A stretch of 64,000 nucleotides of DNA. It comes from Amycolatopsis thermophila. Its GTDB lineage: Bacteria > Actinomycetota > Actinomycetes > Mycobacteriales > Pseudonocardiaceae. Positions 16,597 to 24,991 of this stretch are shown in pieces. Below the pieces are notes generated by a model. That model was not told the origin of the DNA. It made no database searches and worked only from the letters and a program-made list of their open reading frames with translations. The number at the start of each line of letters is the position of its first letter. The stretch's first letter is position 1. The DNA is taken from assembly GCF_030814215.1 (NCBI RefSeq), contig NZ_JAUSUT010000001.1, positions 6,262,001-6,326,000 on the forward strand. Direction: 5' to 3'. Position numbers and translations under genes: made by a program.

Positions 16597-16656
16597 GTGG
16601 CCTCCTTGGTCCGAGTTTCAATGTCTAGCCTGCTCGACCTGGTGCCCACATACCAC

Positions 16657-16695
16657 GGGCCCCGTCCCGGGCATGTCTGCCGGGATGCGGGGCCC
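16657..16695 (-). promoter_or_regulatory. Strong stem-loop in infC 5' leader
   Basis: Arms GGGCCCCG and CGGGGCCC, then a CA bulge, then TCCCGG/CCGGGA, enclosing a loop of about 8-9 nt, about 60 nt upstream of the infC start. No T-run follows on the minus strand, so a simple intrinsic terminator is less likely than a leader structure for attenuation or L20 binding. The ligand is not determined. Confidence 0.5.
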
Positions 16696-16863
16696 TGCTT
16701 TCCGATCACGTCCGACGGCTACGACGAACGTTCCGCCGCCATCGGGTACACCCGGTGACGGGACCGGACCCGGCCGCCTCGAGCGGCGACTCGGGTGGGA
16801 GCGGGGCTCCACTTGCCGCCCCCGATTCCTCGGGGACTGGTCGCACGTGGAAGGGTACCAGAC

Positions 16864-17232
16864 GTGCTTGACGATGGTTCCAACGCGCCCGACCCGGGCG
16901 ATATTTCCCCGCCCGTCCGCGACCTGCAGGACATCCCCAGTGTCGAGGTCATCAGCCGGGCCGCGGTGATGCTGCTGTCCGCCGCGGCCGAGCGGCTCGG
17001 GCTCGCCGACGAGGACCCGGACACCAGCCCGCACCGCGACCTGGACGAGGCCCGGCGCCTCATCACCGCGCTGGCCGGCCTGGTCACGGCGTCGGCCGAG
17101 TACCTCGGTGTGCACGCCGCTCCCCTGCGTGACGGCCTGCAGTCGCTGCAGCGGGCCTTCCGCGAGGCCTCCGCCGTGCCCGACGCGCCCGGCCAGGGCC
17201 CCGGCGAGAAGTACACCGGCCCGGTGATCTGA
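16864..17232 (+). CDS. DUF1844 family protein
   Basis: 122 aa from GTG 16864, with GGAAGG upstream. Core IPSVEVISRAAVMLLSAAAE, then LDEARRLITALAGLV: an all-alpha actinobacterial protein of unknown function usually found beside infC in divergent orientation, as here. Shares the intergenic promoter region with the infC operon. Confidence 0.85.
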   Translation: MLDDGSNAPDPGDISPPVRDLQDIPSVEVISRAAVMLLSAAAERLGLADEDPDTSPHRDLDEARRLITALAGLVTASAEYLGVHAAPLRDGLQSLQRAFREASAVPDAPGQGPGEKYTGPVI

Positions 17233-17241
17233 CGTCGCGGA

Positions 17242-17265
17242 CGGTGGAAGCGCGGGCTTCCACCG
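17242..17265. terminator. Bidirectional terminator hairpin
   Basis: Perfect 10-bp arms CGGTGGAAGC / GCTTCCACCG with a GCGG loop, between the convergent DUF1844 and ridA genes. Confidence 0.75.
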
Positions 17266-17280
17266 CCCGCAGCGGGGGTG

Positions 17281-17661
17281 TCAGTCCACGACGGCCAGCA
17301 GGTCGATCTCGACCAGGAGACCGGCCGCCAGGCCGACGTACACGGTGGTGCGCGCCGGGTAGGGCTCCGGCATCAGCTCGTTGTAGACCTCGTTGAAGGC
17401 CGCGAAGTGGTCGCGCTCGGTCAGGTAGGCCCGCACCATCACGACGTCCTCCCACCCCGAGCCCGCCTCGCGCAGCAGCGCCTCGAGGTTGGCGAACACC
17501 TGGCGCGTCTGCTCGCCGACGGTCGTGCCGACGATCTCCCCGGTCTTCGGATCGAACGGGACCTGCCCGGCCAGCTGCAGGATGTTGCCCTTGCGCACCG
17601 CGGGCGAGTAGTTCGCCGCCGGCTTCGGGGCGTTCTCCGTGCTGATCGAGACCTTGCCCAT
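17281..17661 (-). CDS. RidA family enamine/imine deaminase
   Basis: 126 aa YjgF/YER057c/UK114 fold. Arg104 in the PARTTVYVGL motif is the residue that holds the carboxylate of 2-aminoacrylate in active RidA. Hydrolyses reactive enamines formed by PLP-dependent dehydratases. Lies 15 nt downstream of an IclR regulator gene, next to a divergent D-serine dehydratase-like gene whose product would be such an enamine. Confidence 0.92.
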   Translation of the reverse strand: MGKVSISTENAPKPAANYSPAVRKGNILQLAGQVPFDPKTGEIVGTTVGEQTRQVFANLEALLREAGSGWEDVVMVRAYLTERDHFAAFNEVYNELMPEPYPARTTVYVGLAAGLLVEIDLLAVVD

Positions 17662-17676
17662 GTACCGCTCCCTCTC

Positions 17677-18420
17677 TCACCTGCTCCATCCACTGTGGAT
17701 GGACGCGTCCTCGGCCGCGGCCCGCAGCTGCGGCAGCAGCGCCAGCAGGCCGTCGTGGTCCAGCAGCACGCGCGGCACGGACAGCGACACGGCTGCGAGC
17801 ACCTCCCCGCCCTGACCGCGCACCGGCGCGGCGATGCAGTGGATGAAGTCCTCGTGCTCGGCGTCGTCGACCGCGTACCCCTGCTCGGCGACCTTCTCCA
17901 GTTCGGCCAGGTAGGCCTCGGCCGTGGTGATGGTGTTGGCGGTCAGCGCGGGGTAGTCCAGGTCGTGCGCGATCGCCGCGCGCTGGGCCGCCGGCCGCGC
18001 GGCCACCAGGACCTTGCCGACGGCGGTGCAGTGCAGGGGCGCACGTTTGCCGACGCGCGAGTACATCCGCACCGTGTGGCGGCCCTCGTACTTGTCGACG
18101 TAGACGACCTCGCCGTCCTCGTAGGTGGCGAGGTGGACGGTGTGCCCGGTGCGCTCGTTGAGCGCCGCCAGCGCGGGCGCGGAGCTGCGCCGCACGTCCC
18201 GGTCCTCCAGCGCCCGGTTCGCCAGGTCGAACAGCGCGCTGCCGAGCCGGTAGTGCCGCGTTCCCTCCCGCTGCACGAAGTGCTGGCCCTCCAGGGTGCG
18301 CAGCAGGCGCAGCACCGTGGACTTGTGCACCCCCAGCTCGCCGGCCAGCTCGTCGAGCGTGGTCGCGCCGCCGGCGAGCGCGCCGAGCAGGCTCAGCCCG
18401 CGCTCAAGACTCTGGCTCAC
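17677..18420 (-). CDS. IclR family transcriptional regulator
   Basis: 247 aa. N-terminal winged HTH (TLDELAGELGVHKSTVLRLL) and C-terminal effector domain (DDAEHEDFIHCIAAPVRG). GTG start at 18420 with GGAG 5 nt upstream. Divergent from the D-amino-acid operon and co-directional with ridA. The palindromes at 18474-18501 are its probable operators. Confidence 0.92.
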   Translation of the reverse strand: MSQSLERGLSLLGALAGGATTLDELAGELGVHKSTVLRLLRTLEGQHFVQREGTRHYRLGSALFDLANRALEDRDVRRSSAPALAALNERTGHTVHLATYEDGEVVYVDKYEGRHTVRMYSRVGKRAPLHCTAVGKVLVAARPAAQRAAIAHDLDYPALTANTITTAEAYLAELEKVAEQGYAVDDAEHEDFIHCIAAPVRGQGGEVLAAVSLSVPRVLLDHDGLLALLPQLRAAAEDASIHSGWSR

Positions 18421-18473
18421 GTTCGCTCCATTGACCGGTCACGGACCGGATGCTACACCTATCGCATTCACTC

Positions 18474-18501
18474 TGCGCAACGCACATTGCGCAATACGCA
18501 A
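18474..18501. promoter_or_regulatory. Nested palindromic operators, IclR/D-amino-acid operon
   Basis: TGCGCAA-N6-TTGCGCA (18474-18493) overlaps TTGCG-N5-CGCAA (18487-18501); all arms are perfect. The second site ends 10 bases before the ATG at 18512, so binding would block transcription or initiation of the dehydratase gene. The IclR regulator encoded divergently is the obvious candidate. Confidence 0.7.
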
Positions 18502-18511
18502 CGGAGCACAC

Positions 18512-19813
18512 ATGGTCTCGTCCGATTGCACCCTGGACCCCGCCGCGCTGGCCTCGATCGCCGGTGAACGCCTCGACTGGCGGTTCAAATCCATCCCCGC
18601 CGGCCTGTGGGGGCTCACCCTGGCGGAGGCCGCCGCGCGACGGCCGAACCTGTTCACCGACGGCTTCGTGGGACCGGTCGTCGTGCTGGAGGCCGGCGCA
18701 CTGGACCACAACCTGCGCACGATGGCGCAGTGGTGCGACCGGGCCGGCGTCCGCCTCGCCCCGCACGGCAAGACGACCATGGCACCCCAGCTGTTCGCGC
18801 GCCAGGCCGAGCACGGCGCGTGGGGCATCACCGCGGCCAACACGAGCCAGCTGCGGGTCTACCGGGCCTTCGGCGTCTCGCGGGTCCTGCTGGCCAACCA
18901 GCTCGTCGACCCGGCGGCGCTGCGCTGGCTGGGCGCCGAGCTGGACGCGCACCCGGAGTTCGAGTTCAGCTGCTGGGTGGACTCCGTCACCTCGGTCGAG
19001 CTGATGACCGAGGCGCTCGCCGGCGTGGACCGCCCGGTCGACGTGCTGGTCGAGCTGGGCGGGGACGGCGGGCGCACCGGCGTCCGCGACCTGGCCACCG
19101 GACTGGCGGTGGCCGAAGCCGCGCACGCGAGCCCGGCGCTGCGGCTGGCGGGCACCGGCGGTTACGAGGGCGCCCTGGCCCACGACCCGGGCGAGCGCTC
19201 GCGGGACGTCGTCGCGGCCTACCTGCGGAACCTGCGGGAGCTGACGCGGGAGATCGCGGACCGGGGCCTGTTCGCCCGGCTGGACCAGGTGATCGTGACC
19301 GCGGGCGGCAGCGCCTACTTCGACCAGGTCGCCGCGGCCCTCACCGAGGACTGGGGCGGCCTGCCGGTCGTGCCCGTGCTGCGCAGCGGCGCCTACGTGA
19401 CGCACGACGACGGCTTCTACCGCGGCATCTCGCCGCTGGGCGAGCACCCACGCATCGACGGCACACCGCCGTTCCGTTCCGCGCTGCGCGCCTGGGCCCA
19501 GGTCACCTCCCGGCCCACCGACGAGCTGGCGCTGCTGACGCTGGGCAAGCGGGACGCCTCCTTCGACGAGGGGCTGCCCGAGCCGCAATGGCACCGCCGG
19601 CCCGGCGGCGAGCCGGAGAAGCTGGCCGGCCACACCGTGACCGCGCTCAACGACCAGCACGCGTTCCTCGCGCTGCCCCCGGATTCCCCGCTGCGCGTGG
19701 GCGACTGGGTGGGGCTGGGCCTGTCCCACCCGTGCACGGTGTTCGACAAATGGCCGCTGCTGCCCGTGGTCGACGGCGACACCGTCGTCGGCTTCGTGCG
19801 CACGTACTTCTAG
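18512..19813 (+). CDS. D-serine dehydratase-like amino acid deaminase (DSD1 type, PLP + Zn)
   Basis: 433 aa. Fold-type III PLP domain with the Schiff-base Lys87 in RLAPHGKTTMAP, followed by the C-terminal D-serine dehydratase-like domain with a His-x-Cys zinc motif (LSHPCTVFDKW). In eukaryotic DSD1 these His and Cys ligate the zinc that removes the beta-hydroxyl. The product would be 2-aminoacrylate. ATG 18512 with GGAG upstream. First gene of a three-gene operon; RidA is encoded nearby to hydrolyse the product. D-threonine aldolase activity is the alternative. Confidence 0.85.
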   Translation: MVSSDCTLDPAALASIAGERLDWRFKSIPAGLWGLTLAEAAARRPNLFTDGFVGPVVVLEAGALDHNLRTMAQWCDRAGVRLAPHGKTTMAPQLFARQAEHGAWGITAANTSQLRVYRAFGVSRVLLANQLVDPAALRWLGAELDAHPEFEFSCWVDSVTSVELMTEALAGVDRPVDVLVELGGDGGRTGVRDLATGLAVAEAAHASPALRLAGTGGYEGALAHDPGERSRDVVAAYLRNLRELTREIADRGLFARLDQVIVTAGGSAYFDQVAAALTEDWGGLPVVPVLRSGAYVTHDDGFYRGISPLGEHPRIDGTPPFRSALRAWAQVTSRPTDELALLTLGKRDASFDEGLPEPQWHRRPGGEPEKLAGHTVTALNDQHAFLALPPDSPLRVGDWVGLGLSHPCTVFDKWPLLPVVDGDTVVGFVRTYF

Positions 19814-19822
19814 GAGGCGGGG

Positions 19823-21403
19823 ATGGACCTCGTTCTGCGGGGCGCGCGGATCGCCGACGGCACCGGTGCTGCCCTGTTCCGGGCCGACGTGGGCATCGAC
19901 GGCGGCCGGATCGCCGACATCGGTGACGGTGTCACCGGCACCCGCGTGATCGACGCGGACGGGCTGGTGCTCGCACCCGGGTTCGTCGACATGCACGCGC
20001 ACTCCGACCTGCAGCTGCTCGCCGACCCGGGCCACCTGGCCAAGGTCTCCCAGGGCGTCACCACCGAGGTGCTCGGGCAGGACGGCCTGTCCTACGCGCC
20101 GGCCGACGACACGACGCTGGCCGCGCTGCGCGAGCAGCTCGCCGGCTGGAACGACGACCCGCCCGGCTTCGACTGGGACTGGCGCTCCGTCGGCGAGTAC
20201 CTGGACCGGCTCGACCGCGGCGTCGCGGTCAACGCCGCCTACCTGGTCCCGCAGGGCACGGTGCGGATGCTGGCCGTCGGGTTCGACGCGCGCCCGGCCA
20301 CGGAGTCCGAAGTGGACCGGATGCGCGAGCTGGTCGCCACCGGCCTCGACGAGGGCGCGGTCGGCATGTCCTCCGGGCTGACCTACACGCCGGGGATGTA
20401 CGCCGACGACGACGAACTGGTCGCGCTGTGCGAGGTGGTCGGCGCGCGCGGCGGGTACTACAGCCCGCACCACCGCAGCTACGGTGCCGGCGCGCTGGAC
20501 GCGTTCGCCGAGATGGTCGAGGTGTGCCGCCGCGCGCGGTGCCCGCTGCACCTCGCGCACGCCACGATGAACTTCTCGGTCAACCGGGGCAGGGCGCCGG
20601 ATCTGCTGCGGCTGCTGGACTCCGCGCTCGACGAGGGCATGGACATCACGCTCGACACCTACCCCTACCTGCCCGGCGCGACGTACCTGTCCGCGCTGCT
20701 GCCGAGCTGGGCGGCCGAAGGCGGGGTGGCCGCGACGCTCGAGCGTCTGTCCGATCCGGACACCCGGGAACGGATGCGGGTCGCGATCGAGGAGACCGGG
20801 TCGGACGGTGCGCACGGCGTGCCGATCGACTGGGAGAGCATCGAGATCAACGGGGTCCGGCGGGCCGAGAACGCCCACCTGGTCGGCCTTTCCGTCGCCG
20901 AGTCCGCCCGGCGCGCGGGTGTTCCCGCCGCACAGCTGTACTTCGACGTCCTGGTGTCCGAACGGCTCGGCACGTCGTGCCTGATGCACGTCGGGCACGA
21001 GGAGAACGTGCGGGCCATCATGCGGCACCGCACCCACACCGCTGGCAGCGACGGGCTCCTGGTCGGCGACCGCCCGCACCCGCGGGCCTGGGGCACCTTC
21101 CCCCGCTACCTCGGCCGCTACGTCCGCGAACTGGGTGTGCTCGACCTCGCCGACTGCGTCGCGCACCTGACCGGACGTCCGGCGAAACGGCTGCGGCTGA
21201 CCGATCGCGGGCTCGTGCGCCCCGGCTACGCGGCCGATCTCGTGCTGTTCGACCCCGCCACGGTGGCCGACACCGCCACCTTCGACGAGCCGCGGCAGCA
21301 GGCCGCGGGCATCCCCTACGTCTTCGTCAACGGCGTCGCGGCCATCGACGACGGCAGGCCCACCGGCGCGCTCGCCGGCCACTCCCTCCGGAGGTCCGCT
21401 TGA
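19823..21403 (+). CDS. N-acyl-D-amino-acid deacylase (D-aminoacylase)
   Basis: 526 aa amidohydrolase. Metal motif DMHAHSD (His58, His60), the subfamily segment SQGVTTEVLGQDGLSYAP, a Cys-containing PLHLAHATMNFS helix, and the late VGSD-type metal Asp in HTAGSDGLLVGD. Removes N-acyl groups from D-amino acids, feeding the dehydratase encoded 9 nt upstream. Starts at ATG 19823 after GGAGG. Confidence 0.9.
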   Translation: MDLVLRGARIADGTGAALFRADVGIDGGRIADIGDGVTGTRVIDADGLVLAPGFVDMHAHSDLQLLADPGHLAKVSQGVTTEVLGQDGLSYAPADDTTLAALREQLAGWNDDPPGFDWDWRSVGEYLDRLDRGVAVNAAYLVPQGTVRMLAVGFDARPATESEVDRMRELVATGLDEGAVGMSSGLTYTPGMYADDDELVALCEVVGARGGYYSPHHRSYGAGALDAFAEMVEVCRRARCPLHLAHATMNFSVNRGRAPDLLRLLDSALDEGMDITLDTYPYLPGATYLSALLPSWAAEGGVAATLERLSDPDTRERMRVAIEETGSDGAHGVPIDWESIEINGVRRAENAHLVGLSVAESARRAGVPAAQLYFDVLVSERLGTSCLMHVGHEENVRAIMRHRTHTAGSDGLLVGDRPHPRAWGTFPRYLGRYVRELGVLDLADCVAHLTGRPAKRLRLTDRGLVRPGYAADLVLFDPATVADTATFDEPRQQAAGIPYVFVNGVAAIDDGRPTGALAGHSLRRSA

Positions 21404-22788
21404 TCGACTGGCTGCAGCACTCCACCGGGGGGCTGCTCACGCTCGCGGCGGTGTCGATCGCCGTCCTGCTGGTACTGATCATCCGGTTCAAGACCGAACC
21501 GTTCATCGCCCTGATCGTCGTCGGGCTGCTCACCGCGCTGGCCGCGGGCCTGCCGGTGGGCACGATCGTCGGCACCGCGCAGAAGACCTCGGATTCGTTG
21601 CTGGAGAAGGGGTTCGGCGGAATCCTCGGGCACATCGCCGCGATCATCGGCCTGGGCACGCTGCTCGGCGCGATCCTGGAACGCTCCGGTGGCGCGCGGG
21701 TGCTCACCGGTGCGCTGCTGCGGGCGTTCGGCGAAAAGCGCGCGCCACTGGCGATGGGCCTGGCCGGGCTGATCTTCGGCGTCCCGGTGTTCTTCGACAT
21801 CGGGATCTTCGTGCTCGCGCCGCTGGTCTACGTCGCGGCGCGGCAGGGCGGACGTTCGCTGCTGCTGTACTGCCTGCCGCTGCTGGCCGGCCTGTCGATG
21901 ACGCACGCGTTCATCCCGCCGCACCCGGGACCGGTCGCCGCGGCCGGGCTGCTGCACGTCGACCTCGGCTGGATCATCCTGATGGGCGCGGCGTGCGGGA
22001 TCCCGGCGTGGTTCCTCTCGGGCGTGGTGTTCCCGTCCTGGATCGGCAAGCGGATGCACGTGGCGGTGCCCGCCGAGATGCTCGTCGACGCCGAGGACGA
22101 CGACGAGGAGCGGCCGGGCCCCTCGCTGGCCCTGGTGTCGGCGATCATCGCGGTGCCGCTGGTGCTGATCCTGGCCGGCACGTTCGGCAGCATCTGGCTG
22201 CCGAAGAACTCGGTGCCCGCGGGCATCGCCGCGTTCGCCGGGACGCCCGCGGTGGCGCTGACGATCGCGGTGCTGCTCGCGTCGTGGCTGCTGGGCACCC
22301 GTCGCGGGATGACCGGCCGGGAACTGTCCGAACTGTCCGCCGCGTCGCTGCGGCCGGTCGCGATGCTGCTGCTGGTGGTCGGCGCGGGCGCGTTCTTCGG
22401 CGCCGTGCTGTCGGCGACCGGGATCGGCAAGGCGGTGGCCGACTCGCTGCAGGCCGGCGGGCTGCCGGTGATCGCCGCGGCCTACGTGATCAGCTGTGGT
22501 CTGCGGATCGCGCAGGGCTCGGCGACCGTCGCGATCGTCACGACCGGCGGCATCATCGCCCCCAGCGTGACCGGCCTCGGGTACTCCCAGGCCCAGCTGG
22601 CGCTGATCGTTGTCGCGATCTCCGCGGGGTCGATCATCGCCTCGCACGTCAACGACGGCGGGTTCTGGATCGTGTCCCGCTACTTCGGGATGACCGTCGG
22701 CGAGACGCTCAAGACGTGGACGGTGCTGGAGACCATCCTGTCCGTCTCCGGGTTCGCGATGGCGGCGATCCTCATGGCCGTGGTGTAG
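21400..22788 (+). CDS. GntP/DsdX-family permease
   Basis: 462 aa, about 12 hydrophobic segments, with family motifs GFGGILGHIAAIIGLGTLLG, FGVPVFFDIGIFVLAPLV and HVNDGGFWIVSRYFG. The TTG start at 21400 overlaps the deacylase stop (TTGA) and follows CGGAGG. GntP members carry gluconate or, for DsdX, D-serine; the operon context (D-aminoacylase, D-serine dehydratase-like) favours D-amino acids or N-acyl derivatives. Confidence 0.85.
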   Translation: MIDWLQHSTGGLLTLAAVSIAVLLVLIIRFKTEPFIALIVVGLLTALAAGLPVGTIVGTAQKTSDSLLEKGFGGILGHIAAIIGLGTLLGAILERSGGARVLTGALLRAFGEKRAPLAMGLAGLIFGVPVFFDIGIFVLAPLVYVAARQGGRSLLLYCLPLLAGLSMTHAFIPPHPGPVAAAGLLHVDLGWIILMGAACGIPAWFLSGVVFPSWIGKRMHVAVPAEMLVDAEDDDEERPGPSLALVSAIIAVPLVLILAGTFGSIWLPKNSVPAGIAAFAGTPAVALTIAVLLASWLLGTRRGMTGRELSELSAASLRPVAMLLLVVGAGAFFGAVLSATGIGKAVADSLQAGGLPVIAAAYVISCGLRIAQGSATVAIVTTGGIIAPSVTGLGYSQAQLALIVVAISAGSIIASHVNDGGFWIVSRYFGMTVGETLKTWTVLETILSVSGFAMAAILMAVV

Positions 22789-22949
22789 GGCCGTCGGTCA
22801 GTTTCCGGGCAGAAGGGACGACCGACCGGTCGTCACCCACCGGGTGTGCTCTTGCACGCATGGCGAAGACCCGGACCGGACGGGAGGAGAACCGTCCACT
22901 ACGGACCGGTTAGCGCCCATCCCGGTGGAAAACCTTCCCCGCCAAGCCC

Positions 22950-22978
22950 TTCAGTCGATGTTGCTCCGGTCGTAGCAT
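22950..22978 (+). promoter_or_regulatory. Possible promoter of the ABC-peptide-kinase module
   Basis: TTCAGT (22950-22955), a 17-bp spacer and TAGCAT (22973-22978), 41 bp before the ABC start; a weak match to sigma-70-type elements. The rest of the 231-bp gap (22789-23019) has no credible gene. Confidence 0.3.
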
Positions 22979-23019
22979 GGCCCGGGTCGCTGAGGGAGCA
23001 GCGGAGTGGGGAGCAGCTC

Positions 23020-24870
23020 ATGGTCACGACCGGCGCGCGGCCCGGCCAGCTCGATGGCGAACCGGACCCGCCCCTGGGAAAACGGCGCCGGAGAGCGCTA
23101 CCCCAGGCGCTGGCCGTGGCGGCACCGGTGGCCCGCCCGCACCTTCCGGCACTGGCCGCGACGTCGGTGCTGGAGCTGTTCGGCGCCGGGGTGTCCCTGC
23201 TGCGCCCGTGGCCGCTGGCCCTGGCCGTCGACCACGCCATCGCCGGGCGGCCAGCGACCGGGCTTCTGCGCTGGCTCAACGGTTTCTCGCCGGGATACGT
23301 GCTGCTGCTGGCCGGCGCGGCGACGGTGGCGCTCAGCGTCGCCGCCGGTGCACTGAACCTCGTGTCGACGGTGTCGGCTCAGCGCGCGGCCGAAGGGATC
23401 GGCGCCCGCTTGCGGGAATCGGTGTTCGAGCACACGATGGAGCTGTCGCTGCGCTGGCACGACCGGATGCCCAGTGGCGAGTTGCTGTCCCGCCTGACCA
23501 GCGACGTGGCGCGGATGCTGGCCGCGGTCGTGGCGGTGGCGACGATCCTGATCCCGGACACGTTCGTCCTGCTGGTCGTCCTCGCCGTGCTCGCCGTGTT
23601 CGACCCCGGTCTGGCGCTGATCGGGGTGGCGGTGCTGCCCTTGCTGGTCGTCCTCGCGGTGCGGCAGCGGCGCCGGGTGCGCCGCGCGCAGCACGAAGCC
23701 CGTGACGCGTGGGGAAAACTGAGCGCCGTCACCAACGACCTGCTGCGCAACGTCCGCGCGGTCCAGGCCTTCGGCCGCGGCGACCGGGCGCGGGAACTGT
23801 TCGCCCGTCCCAACGGGCGGTTGCGGGACGCCGAGGTGAAGGCGGCCGCGGTGTCGGCCCGGTGGAGCCCGATCGCCGACGTCGTGCTGTCCCTGGGGGC
23901 CGGCCTGGTGCTGGTCGTCGGCGGGCGCGCGGTGCTGTCCGGCTCGCTGAGCACCGGTGACCTGCTGGTGGTCCTGGCCTACCTGGGCGACATGTATTCG
24001 CCGGTGCGCAGCCTGACGCGCCTGTCCTCGGTGCTGGCCAAGGCCGGGGCGAGCGCCAAGCGCGTGGACGAGGTGATGGCGGCGTCGGAATCGGTGGCCG
24101 ACGCGCCGTGGGCGCGGCCGCTCCCCGAGCGCATCGGCGAGGTCCGCTTCGCCGACGTCGGCTTCGCCTACGAACCCGGGCACCCGGTGCTGCGCCACTT
24201 CGACCTGGTCGTCCGCGCCGGCGAAACCGTGTGCCTGCTGGGCCCCAGCGGCGCGGGCAAGAGCACGGTGCTGCACCTGCTGCTCAGGCTCTACGACGTC
24301 GACACCGGACGGATCACGGTCGACCGGTCGGACATCCGCGACCTGCGACGGCGCAGCCTGCGGCGGCGGATCGCGTTCGTGCCGCAGGACCCGTGGCTGC
24401 TGGACGCGACGGTGGCGGAGAACATCGCGTTCGGCTCGGCCGGCGCGGATCGTGCGGCCGTCGAGGAGGCGGGACGGCAGGCGCTCGTCGACGAGTTCGT
24501 CCACACCCTGCCCGACGGGTACGACACGACGCTCGGCGAAGGGGGCGTCCGCCTGTCCGGCGGCCAGCGGCGGCGCGTGGCGCTCGCCAGGGCCGCGGTG
24601 TCCACCGCGCCGCTGGTGCTGCTGGACGAGCCGACCGCCTCGCTCGACCCCGTGTCGTCCGCGACCGTCGTCCAGGCCATTCGCGGCGCCACGGCGGACC
24701 GGACCGTCCTCATCGTGACGCACGACCGGGACCTGGCGGCCATCGCCGACCGGGTCGTCGTGCTAGACCGGGACCCGGAACGACCCGACGAGACCGCGGA
24801 AGGAGGTGAACCCCATGCTGTTGATCAAAGGCCCGATGTCCTACCGCAAGCACGGACACCGGCACGGTAA
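23020..24870 (+). CDS. ABC exporter, fused permease and ATPase
   Basis: 616 aa half-transporter: five to six membrane segments in about 35-330, then an ATPase with Walker A GPSGAGKST (408-416), Q-loop FVPQDPWLLDATVAENI, signature LSGGQRRR (512-519), Walker B LVLLDEP and H-loop THDRD. MsbA/LanT-like exporter architecture without a C39 protease domain. GGGGAG precedes ATG 23020. Its last 56 nt overlap the start of a 35-codon frame, and a kinase gene follows; export or handling of that peptide is a natural hypothesis. Confidence 0.88.
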   Translation: MVTTGARPGQLDGEPDPPLGKRRRRALPQALAVAAPVARPHLPALAATSVLELFGAGVSLLRPWPLALAVDHAIAGRPATGLLRWLNGFSPGYVLLLAGAATVALSVAAGALNLVSTVSAQRAAEGIGARLRESVFEHTMELSLRWHDRMPSGELLSRLTSDVARMLAAVVAVATILIPDTFVLLVVLAVLAVFDPGLALIGVAVLPLLVVLAVRQRRRVRRAQHEARDAWGKLSAVTNDLLRNVRAVQAFGRGDRARELFARPNGRLRDAEVKAAAVSARWSPIADVVLSLGAGLVLVVGGRAVLSGSLSTGDLLVVLAYLGDMYSPVRSLTRLSSVLAKAGASAKRVDEVMAASESVADAPWARPLPERIGEVRFADVGFAYEPGHPVLRHFDLVVRAGETVCLLGPSGAGKSTVLHLLLRLYDVDTGRITVDRSDIRDLRRRSLRRRIAFVPQDPWLLDATVAENIAFGSAGADRAAVEEAGRQALVDEFVHTLPDGYDTTLGEGGVRLSGGQRRRVALARAAVSTAPLVLLDEPTASLDPVSSATVVQAIRGATADRTVLIVTHDRDLAAIADRVVVLDRDPERPDETAEGGEPHAVDQRPDVLPQARTPAR

Positions 24871-24922
24871 GCACACCAGCCGGACCACTCGCACCAGCCG
24901 CACCAGCCGGTCGCGCTGCTGA
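24815..24922 (+). CDS. 35-residue basic Ser/Thr/Arg-rich peptide
   Basis: Starts MLLIKGPMSYRKHG and ends in an alternating Thr/Ser/Arg tail (TSRTTRTSRTSRSRC) with a final Cys. It begins inside the 3' end of the ABC gene in the +1 frame, but GGAAGGAGGTGA lies 4 nt before the ATG: an almost full anti-SD complement and the best ribosome site in the window. This argues for a real, highly translated gene. Net charge is strongly positive (Arg/Lys/His about half of all residues). The RxS/RxT pattern resembles basophilic kinase sites, and a kinase is encoded 70 bp downstream. Candidate RiPP precursor, signalling peptide or kinase substrate; no family recognised. Confidence 0.6.
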   Translation: MLLIKGPMSYRKHGHRHGKHTSRTTRTSRTSRSRC

Positions 24923-24937
24923 CGACGCCATCGATCA

Positions 24938-24971
24938 CCCTGGTGGCCCGCGTTCCGCGCGGGTCACCGGG
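24938..24971 (+). promoter_or_regulatory. Stem-loop between peptide gene and kinase gene
   Basis: CCC-t-GGTGGCCCGCG, loop TTCCG, CGCGGGTCACC-GGG: about 14 paired bases with one G.T pair and one bulge. No T-run follows, so it would act as a partial terminator or RNA-stability element. Expected effect: more peptide mRNA than kinase mRNA. Confidence 0.6.
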
Positions 24972-24991
24972 CTCTGCCGGGAGGACGGCCC

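Noticed and set aside
22860..22913. 17-codon frame MAKTRTGREENRPLRTG before the ABC gene
   Set aside because: No ribosome binding site and too short to support; listed only because it is also Arg/Thr-rich like the 35-residue peptide.
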